Part shown: positions 27,432 to 35,082 of the stretch, in pieces
Numbering within the stretch: position 1 is the stretch's first letter
Layout of the letters: each line of letters opens with the position of its first letter
NCBI GenBank assembly: GCA_002256395.1
Contig: NKJG01000001.1
Coordinates: forward strand, 1,054,001 to 1,118,000
Origin: Bacteroidetes bacterium B1(2017)
GTDB taxonomy: Bacteria; Bacteroidota; Bacteroidia; UKL13-3
Length of the DNA stretch: 64,000 nt
Direction: 5' to 3'
Notes under the pieces: model-generated
What the model saw: the letters and a program-made list of their open reading frames with translations, nothing else
Database searches by the model: none
What the model was told of the DNA's origin: nothing
Translations under genes and position numbers: made by a program

Positions 27432-27467
27432 AAAAGCCTCTCAGATAAACTCTGAGGGGCTTTTTTT
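27432..27467 (+). terminator. Attenuator terminator 1
   Basis: AAAAGCCTCTCAGA (27432-27445) pairs with TCTGAGGGGCTTTT (27451-27464), loop TAAAC, T run to 27467. The arm CCTCTCAG (27437-27444) can instead pair with CTGAGGGG inside leader 1: 8 bp with one G-U. Confidence 0.9.
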
Positions 27468-27483
27468 ATTTCTAACAAACAAC

Positions 27484-27573
27484 ATGAACAAGAATACTCA
27501 ATTAATGCAACTAAACTCAATGATGATGATGCAAGCCATGCAACATCAGCGGGGAGTGTATGTTCTTAATTGA
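27484..27573 (+). CDS. Methionine leader peptide 2 (29 residues)
   Basis: The frame reads MNKNTQLMQLNS, MMMM, QAMQHQRGVYVLN and stop: seven Met in 29 residues, again with four consecutive ATG codons (27520-27531). It begins with MNK-T like leader 1 and shares the AACAAC-ATG context with leader 1 and with the structural gene at 27688, which suggests duplication of one attenuator unit. The segment GCGGGG (27549-27554) can pair with TCCCGC in the 5' arm of terminator 2; GGGAG with CTCCC is a second register. Confidence 0.85.
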   Translation: MNKNTQLMQLNSMMMMQAMQHQRGVYVLN

Positions 27574-27601
27574 TCCAATTTACTAGCTAATTGGCAATTA
27601 A
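27566..27601 (+). other. Hairpin between leader 2 and its terminator
   Basis: TTAATTG (27566-27572) and CCAATT (27575-27580) pair with AATTGG (27589-27594) and CAATTAA (27595-27601), giving 13 bp with a 2-nt bulge and 8-nt loop. It begins inside the last codons of leader 2. Likely a pause or spacer hairpin that a ribosome at the stop codon would disrupt; this is inference. Confidence 0.65.
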
Positions 27602-27640
27602 AAAAAGCCCTCCCGCAATACGCAGGAGGGCTTTTTTTTT
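27601..27640 (+). terminator. Attenuator terminator 2
   Basis: GCCCTCC (27607-27613) pairs with GGAGGGC (27625-27631), extended outward by A/T pairs (27601-27606 with 27632-27637) and followed by a run of nine T. It ends 47 nt before the ATG of the methionine gene, so it can only act on this transcript. Confidence 0.9.
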
Positions 27641-27687
27641 GGCTCAACCCAACACACATTTTTTAACACACATAAAATAAAAACAAC

Positions 27688-28884
27688 ATGACAACACAAC
27701 AACTAAGCACACAGATCATCCATTCTATTCCAGTTGATCCACTAACAGGAGCTATTAGTGTTCCTATCTATCAAACTTCCACCTTTGTGCAAGAAGCACC
27801 CGGCGTTCACAAAGGCTTTGATTATTCTAGAACAAATAATCCAACCCGCAAAATCTTAGAAGACATTCTTACCAACCTAGAACAAGGCGATGCTGGTTTT
27901 GCCTTTGCTAGCGGACTTGCAGCGGTAGATGCCGTATTAAAATTGCTGAAAGCAGGCGATGAAATTTTAGCTGTAGACGATATCTATGGAGGCTCGTTTA
28001 GAATCTTTACGCATATCTATCAGAAATTTGGTATTACAGTTAAGTATATCAACACCACAGATATTACCGAAGTAATTGAACACATAAGCGAGCAAACAAA
28101 GTTTATTTGGATAGAAACTCCCACCAACCCCACACTTAAGGTTTCTGATATTAGAGCTATCTCAGCCATCGCAAAAACTGTTGATGCGCTATTGGTTGTA
28201 GACAATACCTTTGCCTCACCTGCTTTGCAACAACCCATTTTGTTAGGTGCAGATATAGTAATTCATAGCGCAACAAAATACTTGGGTGGACATAGTGATA
28301 TTATTGCAGGTGCCGTAATTACTAAGACTCCCGAGCTAAGCGAAAAAATAAAGTTTATTCAAAATGCCTCTGGAACTATCCTTGCGCCATTTGATTCTTG
28401 GTTGCTTATTAGAGGCATTGAAACCCTTCCATTACGCATACAAAAGCATTGCGAAAACGCGGTTCAAATTGCTAATTATTTAAAATCAGAGCCCCTTATT
28501 GATAAGCTGTATTACCCTGGTTTAGCATCGCACCACAACCATCTAATTGCTAAAAAACAACAAAGTGCTTTTGGTTCGGTAATATCCTTTACCCTTAAAA
28601 CAGATACCCTTGAAGCCGCGCAAGAATTTGTTTGTGAAACCCAATTATTTAAACTCGCCGAAAGCCTTGGTGGTGTTAAAAGTTTGCTCTGTCACCCCGC
28701 ACAAATGACACATAAATCTATTCCTGCACCAACTAGGCAAGCGGCAGGAGTAGCCGATTCTTTGATACGCCTATCGGTTGGTTTAGAAGATGCAACAGAC
28801 TTAATAAATGATCTTAAACAAGCATTTAAAAAAGTTGCGCTGAACCAAAAAAAGACAGAAATACTAACAAACACTTTAGCGTAA
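27688..28884 (+). CDS. metB: Cystathionine gamma-synthase / O-acylhomoserine sulfhydrylase type PLP enzyme
   Basis: 398 residues of the Cys/Met-metabolism PLP family. Conserved blocks: YSRTNNPTRKILE near the N-terminus, FASGLAAVDAVL, ETPTNPTLKVSD, VDNTFASPALQQP, and HSATKYLGGHSD, in which Lys197 is the Schiff-base lysine. Members join O-acyl-homoserine with cysteine or sulfide, or cleave cystathionine. The Met-leader attenuators upstream and the homoserine dehydrogenase 9 nt downstream point to the biosynthetic direction (gamma-synthase or sulfhydrylase) rather than a lyase. The exact substrate cannot be told from sequence, so the symbol is tentative. Confidence 0.85.
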   Translation: MTTQQLSTQIIHSIPVDPLTGAISVPIYQTSTFVQEAPGVHKGFDYSRTNNPTRKILEDILTNLEQGDAGFAFASGLAAVDAVLKLLKAGDEILAVDDIYGGSFRIFTHIYQKFGITVKYINTTDITEVIEHISEQTKFIWIETPTNPTLKVSDIRAISAIAKTVDALLVVDNTFASPALQQPILLGADIVIHSATKYLGGHSDIIAGAVITKTPELSEKIKFIQNASGTILAPFDSWLLIRGIETLPLRIQKHCENAVQIANYLKSEPLIDKLYYPGLASHHNHLIAKKQQSAFGSVISFTLKTDTLEAAQEFVCETQLFKLAESLGGVKSLLCHPAQMTHKSIPAPTRQAAGVADSLIRLSVGLEDATDLINDLKQAFKKVALNQKKTEILTNTLA

Positions 28885-28893
28885 AATAAGACC

Positions 28894-30171
28894 ATGACTA
28901 AGAAACTAACTATTGGCCTATTTGGCTACGGCTGCGTAGGTTCGGGGCTATTTAAGGTGCTGAACCAAGTGCCCAATTTGACGATACAAATCAAAACTAT
29001 TTGTGTTAAAAACAAAGGCAAAACAAGAGACATTGCTCCTTCTCATTTTACCTTTGATAAGAACCAAATAATAAATGATCCAGAAATTAATTTGGTGGTA
29101 GAATTAATAGATAATGCCGAGGAAGCATTTGAAATAGTTCATGCTGCCTTAAGCAATGGAAAGGCGGTGGTTACGGCCAACAAAAAAATGTTGGCTCAGC
29201 ATTTTCAAACACTCACTAATTTATCAAAAGAAAAAAACGCTGCACTCTTATATGAGGCCGCGGTGGCAGGTGCAATTCCAATTATTAGAACCCTAGAAGA
29301 ATACTATAAAAACGATTCTATAACACGTATTGAAGGTATCTTAAACGGCACTAGCAATTTAATTGTAAGTAAAACTCAAAATCCAAAGTACACCTATGCT
29401 AGTGCCTTAGAGGAGGCGCAAAAACAAGGCTTCGCAGAGTCAAACCCAAAATTAGATGTAGAAGGATTTGATTCGAAATTTAAGCTCTGCCTATTACTTG
29501 CACACGCCTATGGTTTGATAGTAAACCCAGAGGAGATTGTTACACTTGGAATTCAAAACTTACTTCCATGCGACAGCAACTTTGCGCGTGAAAAAAACCA
29601 ATGCATTAAACTTATTGCCCATGCTTCTATAAAGGAAGGTAAAATAACGGCCTTTGTAGTGCCTCGATTAGTGCCACCTTCAAGCCTTTTTTCAGAGGTA
29701 AAAAATGAATTTAATGGCATTCAAGTCGACTCTGATTTTACAGATACACAATTTTTCATTGGCAAAGGTGCGGGCCATTTACCTACCGCAGCGGCAGTGC
29801 TTTCAGACATTTCTGCTCTTCAAAATACCTATGTGTATCCATTAACTAAACTACAAAAGGCAAGCAAACTTTCGCTTCATACGCATGCTGTGCTTAGGGT
29901 ATATCTAAGATATGTAAATCCCGAAACCTTAGGCCAAATTAGGTTTCAAACAATAGAACAAAAATATCAACGTTCAACGCATACCTATGTTATTGGAAAG
30001 ATTGCTCTCAAGGAATTACTCGCCTTGCAATTAAGAGCTCATCCCGATGTGTTTGTTGCCGAAATAAGCGCAACAAACTTGGTTCAAAAATCTCTACAAG
30101 AAGATAGTACTCATGAACGCTGGGATCAACATTCTGACGTGTTCTTAGAGAGTATTCCCTTGTTAGCTTAA
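28894..30171 (+). CDS. hom: Homoserine dehydrogenase
   Basis: 425 residues. The N-terminal NAD(P)-binding motif is GLFGYGCVGSGLF; ANKKMLA and EAAVAGAIPIIRTLEEY mark the substrate domain, and ILNGTSNLIV with LDVEGFDSKFKLCLLLAHA follow in the conserved catalytic region. It reduces aspartate semialdehyde to homoserine, the branch point to methionine and threonine. The C-terminal 100 residues could be a regulatory domain but I cannot call a clean ACT motif. It is cotranscribed with the metB-like gene and so falls under the Met attenuator. This suggests a methionine-dedicated isozyme. Its 3' end overlaps the convergent alkB gene by 4 nt. Confidence 0.9.
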   Translation: MTKKLTIGLFGYGCVGSGLFKVLNQVPNLTIQIKTICVKNKGKTRDIAPSHFTFDKNQIINDPEINLVVELIDNAEEAFEIVHAALSNGKAVVTANKKMLAQHFQTLTNLSKEKNAALLYEAAVAGAIPIIRTLEEYYKNDSITRIEGILNGTSNLIVSKTQNPKYTYASALEEAQKQGFAESNPKLDVEGFDSKFKLCLLLAHAYGLIVNPEEIVTLGIQNLLPCDSNFAREKNQCIKLIAHASIKEGKITAFVVPRLVPPSSLFSEVKNEFNGIQVDSDFTDTQFFIGKGAGHLPTAAAVLSDISALQNTYVYPLTKLQKASKLSLHTHAVLRVYLRYVNPETLGQIRFQTIEQKYQRSTHTYVIGKIALKELLALQLRAHPDVFVAEISATNLVQKSLQEDSTHERWDQHSDVFLESIPLLA

Positions 30172-30752
30172 TAAATTTTTCGAAACGTTAAATTAATTCT
30201 TGGCAAACACGCCTTACTGCTTTTGGGTATGGCGTGTTGCCAAGAATGTTGCATCTCTCCACCCATTACAAGCAAACTTCCTTGCCCTAAATTTAGGTTC
30301 AAACCAAGGCCTTTCTGTTGTTTGTGCTTTACCTTAAACAGCCTATTTGCACCCACGCTTAAGGAGGCAATTACAGGGTTTATTCCTAATTCCTTTTCGT
30401 CATCCGAATGCCAGCCCATGCTGTCGTTTCCGTCGCGGTAAAGGTTAAGCAAAACACTATTAAAGGTGTGCCCCGTGGCAAGCTCTATTTTCTGCTTTAT
30501 TTCCTCTATTAAAGGGCTAAAGGGTTTCGGTTCGAGCCGAATACCAGAATACGTATAGCTAACATTTCCATACCAAGCACTTAGCCTAGGTTGTGCAAGT
30601 AGCTTTCCAAAAATTTTAATATGATACAGCTGCCAATCGATTTCCTTTTCTAGCTTATTATAAAAATCCGCCGCCTCTTGCTCACCAATAAAATTGGGCA
30701 ACAGAAACAACTCACCATTCTGTGGTAATAAATTAATTGCTGCTACTTTCAA
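30168..30752 (-). CDS. alkB: AlkB-like 2-oxoglutarate/Fe(II) dioxygenase
   Basis: 194 residues, the length of short AlkB homologues. The iron-binding HxD is in SMGWHSDDEKELG and the 2-oxoglutarate-binding arginines in LPRINLTFR; LLNLYRDGNDSMGWH is the standard preceding block. These enzymes remove alkyl groups from DNA or RNA bases by oxidative demethylation in the cytoplasm. It is the last gene of a tightly packed minus-strand group, overlapping the bestrophin gene by 20 nt. Confidence 0.9.
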   Translation of the reverse strand: MKVAAINLLPQNGELFLLPNFIGEQEAADFYNKLEKEIDWQLYHIKIFGKLLAQPRLSAWYGNVSYTYSGIRLEPKPFSPLIEEIKQKIELATGHTFNSVLLNLYRDGNDSMGWHSDDEKELGINPVIASLSVGANRLFKVKHKQQKGLGLNLNLGQGSLLVMGGEMQHSWQHAIPKSSKACLPRINLTFRKIY

Positions 30753-31590
30753 GGCTAGTAAATTCGGTAATAGTCTGCTCTATTTTATCTGCCATACTAT
30801 CTAAGTCAAGGTCATTTGCCTCTTCTCCAAAGGGGTTTTCTATTTCCTCTGCAATTAATTCTAAACTAGCTAAAACATAAAATACAAAGCTTACAACCAA
30901 CACAATTCCGTATTCAAATTCTTTAATAAACCCATACGGCATGGTAATAATATAAATGAAAATAAACTTCTTCAAAAACAAGCTGTAACTATACGGAATT
31001 GGGGTGTTTTTAATGCGTTCACAAGCACCACAAATATCCGAATAGCCATATAGCTCTGTGTTTATCCAAAGCAAGTGAGTGTCGCTTAGCAAACCCTCCT
31101 CTTTCAACTTCAAAACAGCATTTGTTATTTTAGTAACAACATAATTGGGACCATGAACATGCTTAGGAATTCGAGAATCGTCAATTGACTTGCCCCTTAA
31201 GTGCAAGGCCAAAACCCTTGGATATACCTTCATCCATTCAAGTAATTCTATATATTGGGTATTGGTTTTATCTTTAAGTAAACCTCCCAATTTTATTTGC
31301 AAACTTCTGGTGTTGTTTATGAGAGCTCCCCAATATTTGCGAGCTTCCCACCACCTATCATAAGCTGTATTTGTTCTAAAAACTAAAAGTATAGAAAGTA
31401 CAAAACCCAATATAGAATGCAAGGCCGAACTTGTTTTAAAATGCAACTGCCAAACTTCTATTTCTAAATAAGCCATTATAAACGAATAGCCCATCAAACA
31501 AATAATTACCCAAAATAACTTCCTAAAAGTATCGCTTTTATGAAACTTAAAAATTAAACCAAACCAGTCTTTAGGATTATAATTTACCAT
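30733..31590 (-). CDS. Bestrophin-family anion channel (UPF0187)
   Basis: 285 residues with four main hydrophobic segments. The family blocks are visible: SALHSILGFVLSILLVFRTNTAYDRWWEARKYWG cut here as LGFVLSILLVFRTN and YDRWWEARKYWG, and a C-terminal IAEEIENPFGEEANDLDLDS. Bacterial bestrophins form pentameric ligand- or ion-gated channels in the inner membrane. The gene overlaps both neighbours (20 and 14 nt), so translation is probably coupled. No functional link with alkB is obvious. Confidence 0.9.
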   Translation of the reverse strand: MVNYNPKDWFGLIFKFHKSDTFRKLFWVIICLMGYSFIMAYLEIEVWQLHFKTSSALHSILGFVLSILLVFRTNTAYDRWWEARKYWGALINNTRSLQIKLGGLLKDKTNTQYIELLEWMKVYPRVLALHLRGKSIDDSRIPKHVHGPNYVVTKITNAVLKLKEEGLLSDTHLLWINTELYGYSDICGACERIKNTPIPYSYSLFLKKFIFIYIITMPYGFIKEFEYGIVLVVSFVFYVLASLELIAEEIENPFGEEANDLDLDSMADKIEQTITEFTSLESSSN

Positions 31591-31906
31591 CGTTTGTGTT
31601 AATTTTTTCTTTGCCCGCTACAATCTCAAAATACATTCTAAAATCACTTAGTAAACTGTACAATGGATACTCAAAAGTGGCCGGTTTGTTTTTTTCAAAA
31701 AAGAAATGACCAACCCACGCAAATCCGTATCCTGCAATTGGACAAAGCCATAGCATTTCAATTTTATGGAACAAAAATGCCCCCATTAAAAACACAAAAA
31801 ATAAGGTGGTTCCAATTACATGCAATAAACGGCATGTTTTGTTTTGATGTTCACTTAAATAATACGGGTAAAACTCGTTTAAACTGGTATATTTCTTTTC
31901 TTTCAT
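31577..31906 (-). CDS. Mpo1-like (DUF962) membrane protein
   Basis: 109 residues. It shows the family pattern YLSEHQNKTCRLLHVIGT at the N-terminus and GYGFAWVGHFFFEKNKPATF, with conserved histidines and two hydrophobic helices between. The yeast relative Mpo1 is an iron-dependent dioxygenase in fatty acid alpha-oxidation; in bacteria the role is unproven. It overlaps the lipoprotein gene upstream by 4 nt and bestrophin downstream by 14 nt. Confidence 0.8.
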   Translation of the reverse strand: MKEKKYTSLNEFYPYYLSEHQNKTCRLLHVIGTTLFFVFLMGAFLFHKIEMLWLCPIAGYGFAWVGHFFFEKNKPATFEYPLYSLLSDFRMYFEIVAGKEKINTNDGKL

Positions 31907-32424
31907 CTTGTTTCATTTATCCCCGAAAGCATATATTTTAATACTCCCTTGGTTCGGTTCAAATCTCGCTTAAAGGTATCAAAAAAATACAACTCATATT
32001 TATCTACCCAAACAATATGATTGGTATTGATATATTTGGCCTCCATGTTTAAAGTAAGCGTCTTGCTCATAACAGAATAGATATAATAATCTGTGCTGGT
32101 TCCCTTATTTGCATAGTTTATTCCTGTATTAAAGGAAGAGTCTAAGCTCATTTCTAAAACCACCTCATATTGTGGGTTTTTAGTTGTGTACCTATACCCC
32201 TCTTTACCTAATCTCTTTATACAATATTCCCTAACCTCCTCTTCAAAAACAGCATTAAGTTTTTGCGGAGCTTGGTTTATTATTTTAATCGTTACGGTTC
32301 CTCGTTTTTTTTCTGCATGAACCTTGTTTCTGTATAAATACCGCTCATTGCAGGCACTAAAAAGAAGGCTGAAACCTACTACTAGGTTCAAAAAGTAAAG
32401 CAGGGAAGGTTTCTTTAAAGGCAT
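31903..32424 (-). CDS. Putative lipoprotein of unknown function
   Basis: 173 residues. A type II signal peptide ends in LLFSAC, making Cys25 the likely lipidated residue. The mature part is beta-rich with a central EEVREYCIKRLGKEGYRYTTKN segment and NMEAKYINTNHIVWVDKYEL near the C-terminus, somewhat like small periplasmic DUF4136-type lipoproteins, though I do not claim that family. First gene of the overlapping minus-strand group ending in alkB. Confidence 0.65.
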   Translation of the reverse strand: MPLKKPSLLYFLNLVVGFSLLFSACNERYLYRNKVHAEKKRGTVTIKIINQAPQKLNAVFEEEVREYCIKRLGKEGYRYTTKNPQYEVVLEMSLDSSFNTGINYANKGTSTDYYIYSVMSKTLTLNMEAKYINTNHIVWVDKYELYFFDTFKRDLNRTKGVLKYMLSGINETR

Positions 32425-32515
32425 AACCTCCCAAATCTCGTAAATAAATTTTAATCCTCAAGCATCTTTCTCTTTTACCAAATTGTAATTTTTTCCTGCC
32501 ACTTACTAATTTGAC

Positions 32516-32546
32516 ATTGCCGACAAAACCTCATTTATTACATTTG
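32516..32546 (+). promoter_or_regulatory. Promoter of the 221-residue secreted protein
   Basis: ATTG at 32516-32519, 19 nt, then TACATTTG at 32539-32546 (perfect TAnnTTTG). The ATG at 32585 is 38 nt further on. Confidence 0.6.
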
Positions 32547-32584
32547 AATCGCAACAACCCCCACTTACCCTAGTTCGCACAAAT

Positions 32585-33250
32585 ATGAAACGTTTTTATT
32601 TAAAGAGTCTTTTTCTCTTTTTTTTGCTTTTTCTCTGCTTTCATAGCAGCACTTTTGCTTTGGTGTTAGGACAATTTCGTGTTCATTCAATTGATTCGCC
32701 AGCCGTTGAAGATGTTGGTTTTTCAAAATACAACAACAAAACAAAACTTCTTAAATTCACTAAATACGTAGAAAAACCAATTCCATTAAAGGTTTGGCTC
32801 GATACTTCCGCTTACTTTTATTTTTCGGATACCGCAGAAAAAGATCGCTTTCGTTTCTCTGTTATTGGAGATTATGAGTATACAGCCATTGTATACATCC
32901 AAATACTATCTTCAAAAGGTGTATGTGTGTATAAAGATTCTTTTTCTTTAATGAATCTGTTGGCTATGTATATTGATGGAGGCGGGTATTATGGCACCCG
33001 AACCCAAAAGGAACGCGCCATAAAAGAATACGCAGAAACACTATTGAGCGAATACAATATTGAAGGTGCTTTGGAATTACTTCCCGAAAGATTAGAGCCA
33101 GATTTTACTATCCCCGAAAACCATCAAATGCTTGCCACCAATGGGGCACAGAAATTCTTTTCGTATTCCAAAAAATCAGATACAAACACCTTTATAGGCT
33201 TCGACCCTGTTCAAGGATATGCCTTAAAGTTTTATGAAACCCAGGATTAA
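32585..33250 (+). CDS. Secreted or periplasmic protein of unknown function
   Basis: 221 residues with a strongly hydrophobic signal peptide (phenylalanine- and leucine-rich, about 6-27). The mature region has alternating charged and beta-prone segments and YIDGGGYYGTRTQKERAIKE near the middle; no family is recognised. It has its own promoter and converges with the CoA-transferase gene, whose stop is only 4 nt away. Confidence 0.6.
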   Translation: MKRFYLKSLFLFFLLFLCFHSSTFALVLGQFRVHSIDSPAVEDVGFSKYNNKTKLLKFTKYVEKPIPLKVWLDTSAYFYFSDTAEKDRFRFSVIGDYEYTAIVYIQILSSKGVCVYKDSFSLMNLLAMYIDGGGYYGTRTQKERAIKEYAETLLSEYNIEGALELLPERLEPDFTIPENHQMLATNGAQKFFSYSKKSDTNTFIGFDPVQGYALKFYETQD

Positions 33251-33254
33251 TCTG

Positions 33255-34535
33255 TTATTTTAAGAAGCGCTCAAAGGTTGCTTTTTCAAGCATCTCTCTA
33301 TCGTCGGGATGGGCAATACTGGTAAGCATTTCGGCTCTTTGCTCCATGTTTTTACCATATAAATTTACTGCCCCATATTCGGTTACTACCCAATGAATAT
33401 GGCCTCTTGTGGTTACTACTCCAGCGCCTTGTTTTAATACGGGTGTGATCCTAGATATACCTTTAGCTGTTCTAGAGGGCAAGGCAATAATTGGCTTTCC
33501 GCCTTCTGATAAAGCCGCACCTCTAATAAAATCCATTTGTCCGCCAATACCAGAATATTGATACATACCAATTGAATCGGCGCAAACTTGCCCTGTAATA
33601 TCAATTTCTATGGCACTATTAATCGCTGTTACGCGTGGGTTCAAACTTAAAATACGGGGATCGTTTACATAGCTAATATCCATTCCTTTTACAATTGGAT
33701 TATCATCCACAAAATCATATAAACGCCTTGTACCAATTAAGAATCCAGTAACACAATATCCATTCACAATCTTCTTTTGGCTATTATTAATAACTCCTCT
33801 TTTAATTAATTCAATGGCTCCGTCAGAGAACATTTCGGTATGCAATCCTAAATTTCTATGTGAGTATAAATTGCGCAATACATTATCTGGGATGGTGCCA
33901 ATACCCAATTGCAAGGTTGCTCCATCTTCAACAAGCTCTGCCACATTACGTCCAATTTGCTCACAAGCAGGGTCGCTTCCTTCTGAGTAGCTTACTTCGG
34001 GCAAAGCATCTGTAACCTCCACTGCATAATCAATCATCGAAAAAGGAATAAATGCATCCCCATGCATACGAGGCATATTTGGATTAATTTGAGCTATGAT
34101 TATTTTGGCTTTATAGGCTGCACTTCTAGCTACGTCTACAGAGGTTCCTAAACTTACAAAACCATGCTTATCTGGAGGAGATACGTGCAATAATGCTACA
34201 TCTAAAGGTAAAAAATCTTCGTTAAAAAGCTTCGGAATTTCACTTAAAAACACAGGCACATAATCTCCCCTATTTGAGTTAACCGCTTTACGCACCGACT
34301 CTGAAACAAATAATGAGTTTATGAAAAAATGCCCTTCTAAACCAGGGTCGTTTAAATCAAAACCCAGGGTGCTTATACTTACTAATTCTACCTTACGCAA
34401 TTCGTCTTTTCTATCCATTAAGGCCTGAACCAAAGAAAGGGGTGTGGCCGCACTTCCATGAATAAATACGCGAGTGTTTGATTGTATGTGACGCACAGCT
34501 TCTTGCGCTGTCACAAATTTTGTTTGCTTATTCAT
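33255..34535 (-). CDS. Acetyl-CoA hydrolase/CoA-transferase (4-hydroxybutyrate CoA-transferase type)
   Basis: 426 residues, the usual length. Recognisable blocks: LQLGIGTIPDNVL, GFLIGTRRLYDFVDDNP, the GGQMDFIRGAALSEGGKP region, and HIHWVVTEYGAVNLYGK near the C-terminus. The Glu of the TEYG segment matches a conserved family position. The enzyme moves CoA between acyl groups, typically acetyl-CoA and a short carboxylate. Cytoplasmic. It lies 73 nt downstream of the ECF sigma group and may be transcribed on its own. Confidence 0.85.
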   Translation of the reverse strand: MNKQTKFVTAQEAVRHIQSNTRVFIHGSAATPLSLVQALMDRKDELRKVELVSISTLGFDLNDPGLEGHFFINSLFVSESVRKAVNSNRGDYVPVFLSEIPKLFNEDFLPLDVALLHVSPPDKHGFVSLGTSVDVARSAAYKAKIIIAQINPNMPRMHGDAFIPFSMIDYAVEVTDALPEVSYSEGSDPACEQIGRNVAELVEDGATLQLGIGTIPDNVLRNLYSHRNLGLHTEMFSDGAIELIKRGVINNSQKKIVNGYCVTGFLIGTRRLYDFVDDNPIVKGMDISYVNDPRILSLNPRVTAINSAIEIDITGQVCADSIGMYQYSGIGGQMDFIRGAALSEGGKPIIALPSRTAKGISRITPVLKQGAGVVTTRGHIHWVVTEYGAVNLYGKNMEQRAEMLTSIAHPDDREMLEKATFERFLK

Positions 34536-34608
34536 GGCGCAAATATACTTTTAGGCAAGCACTCCAAACAAACAAATAATTATGATTTTTATTGGCGCAA
34601 AGGCTGAT

Positions 34609-35073
34609 TTAATTCTGCTTCCCGCCGCGTTGTTCTTTTAATTGTTTTAACAATTCTTTCTTAAACTCCTGCTCTGCTAAAAACAATTTCACAACTTTCT
34701 GGCTGGGTATTACCTTTTTAAACTCTGTGGTATATTTCTTTAACAATTCTACTTCTGCTGCCCTATAAGCAATCATATCATTCAGTGCTTTTTCAGCATC
34801 TGCATTGCTCATATTATCTACGTCGCTGGTTTCTTCCATAACCTTGCCTCTATACCCTTTACGGCTTTTTTCCATTTCGTCGCTAAACTTATTATATACT
34901 GGCCAAAACTTTTGAGCCTCCTCTGGTGTGAGGTTTAATTTTTGGGTAATAAAACCAATTTTCATGGCTTCAATTTTTTCTCTCTTTGCTCCACCTCCAC
35001 CTTGTTGGGCTTTGGTAATTCCAATACTGCCCAATAATACTAGGCAAAAAATTAGTACTTGCTTCTTCATCAT
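34609..35073 (-). CDS. Spy/CpxP-like small periplasmic protein of an ECF sigma operon
   Basis: 154 residues with a signal peptide (SIGITKAQ) followed by a mainly helical, charged region: LNLTPEEAQKFWPVYNKFSD resembles the LTxxQ-type repeats of Spy/CpxP. Such proteins commonly follow ECF sigma factor and anti-sigma-like genes in Bacteroidota, and may act as periplasmic chaperone or stress sensor. The gene begins 9 nt after the anti-sigma-like gene. Confidence 0.7.
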   Translation of the reverse strand: MMKKQVLIFCLVLLGSIGITKAQQGGGGAKREKIEAMKIGFITQKLNLTPEEAQKFWPVYNKFSDEMEKSRKGYRGKVMEETSDVDNMSNADAEKALNDMIAYRAAEVELLKKYTTEFKKVIPSQKVVKLFLAEQEFKKELLKQLKEQRGGKQN

Positions 35074-35082
35074 TCTATCTCC

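Larger units (their letters stand above)
27353..27640 (+). promoter_or_regulatory. Tandem methionine attenuator (two leader peptides, two terminators in series)
   Basis: Two units of the same design stand before the methionine genes: leader 27353-27409 with terminator 27432-27467, then leader 27484-27573 with terminator 27601-27640. In each, a G-rich segment near the end of the leader can pair with the C-rich 5' arm of its own terminator, so pairing and termination exclude one another. Inference: with ample Met-tRNA the ribosome reaches the stop and covers the G-rich segment, and the terminator forms. When Met is scarce it stalls at the ATG run, the antiterminator forms and transcription continues. 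Two gates in series would sharpen repression. No SAM riboswitch or T-box structure was recognised here. Confidence 0.8.

Noticed and set aside
27281-27687. A SAM riboswitch or T-box before the methionine genes
   Set aside because: I found no S-box core, kink-turn or T-box sequence. The terminators are explained by the leader peptides.
33255-34535. Assigning a specific CoA-transferase substrate such as acetate:succinyl-CoA
   Set aside because: The visible motifs only define the broad acetyl-CoA hydrolase/transferase family.
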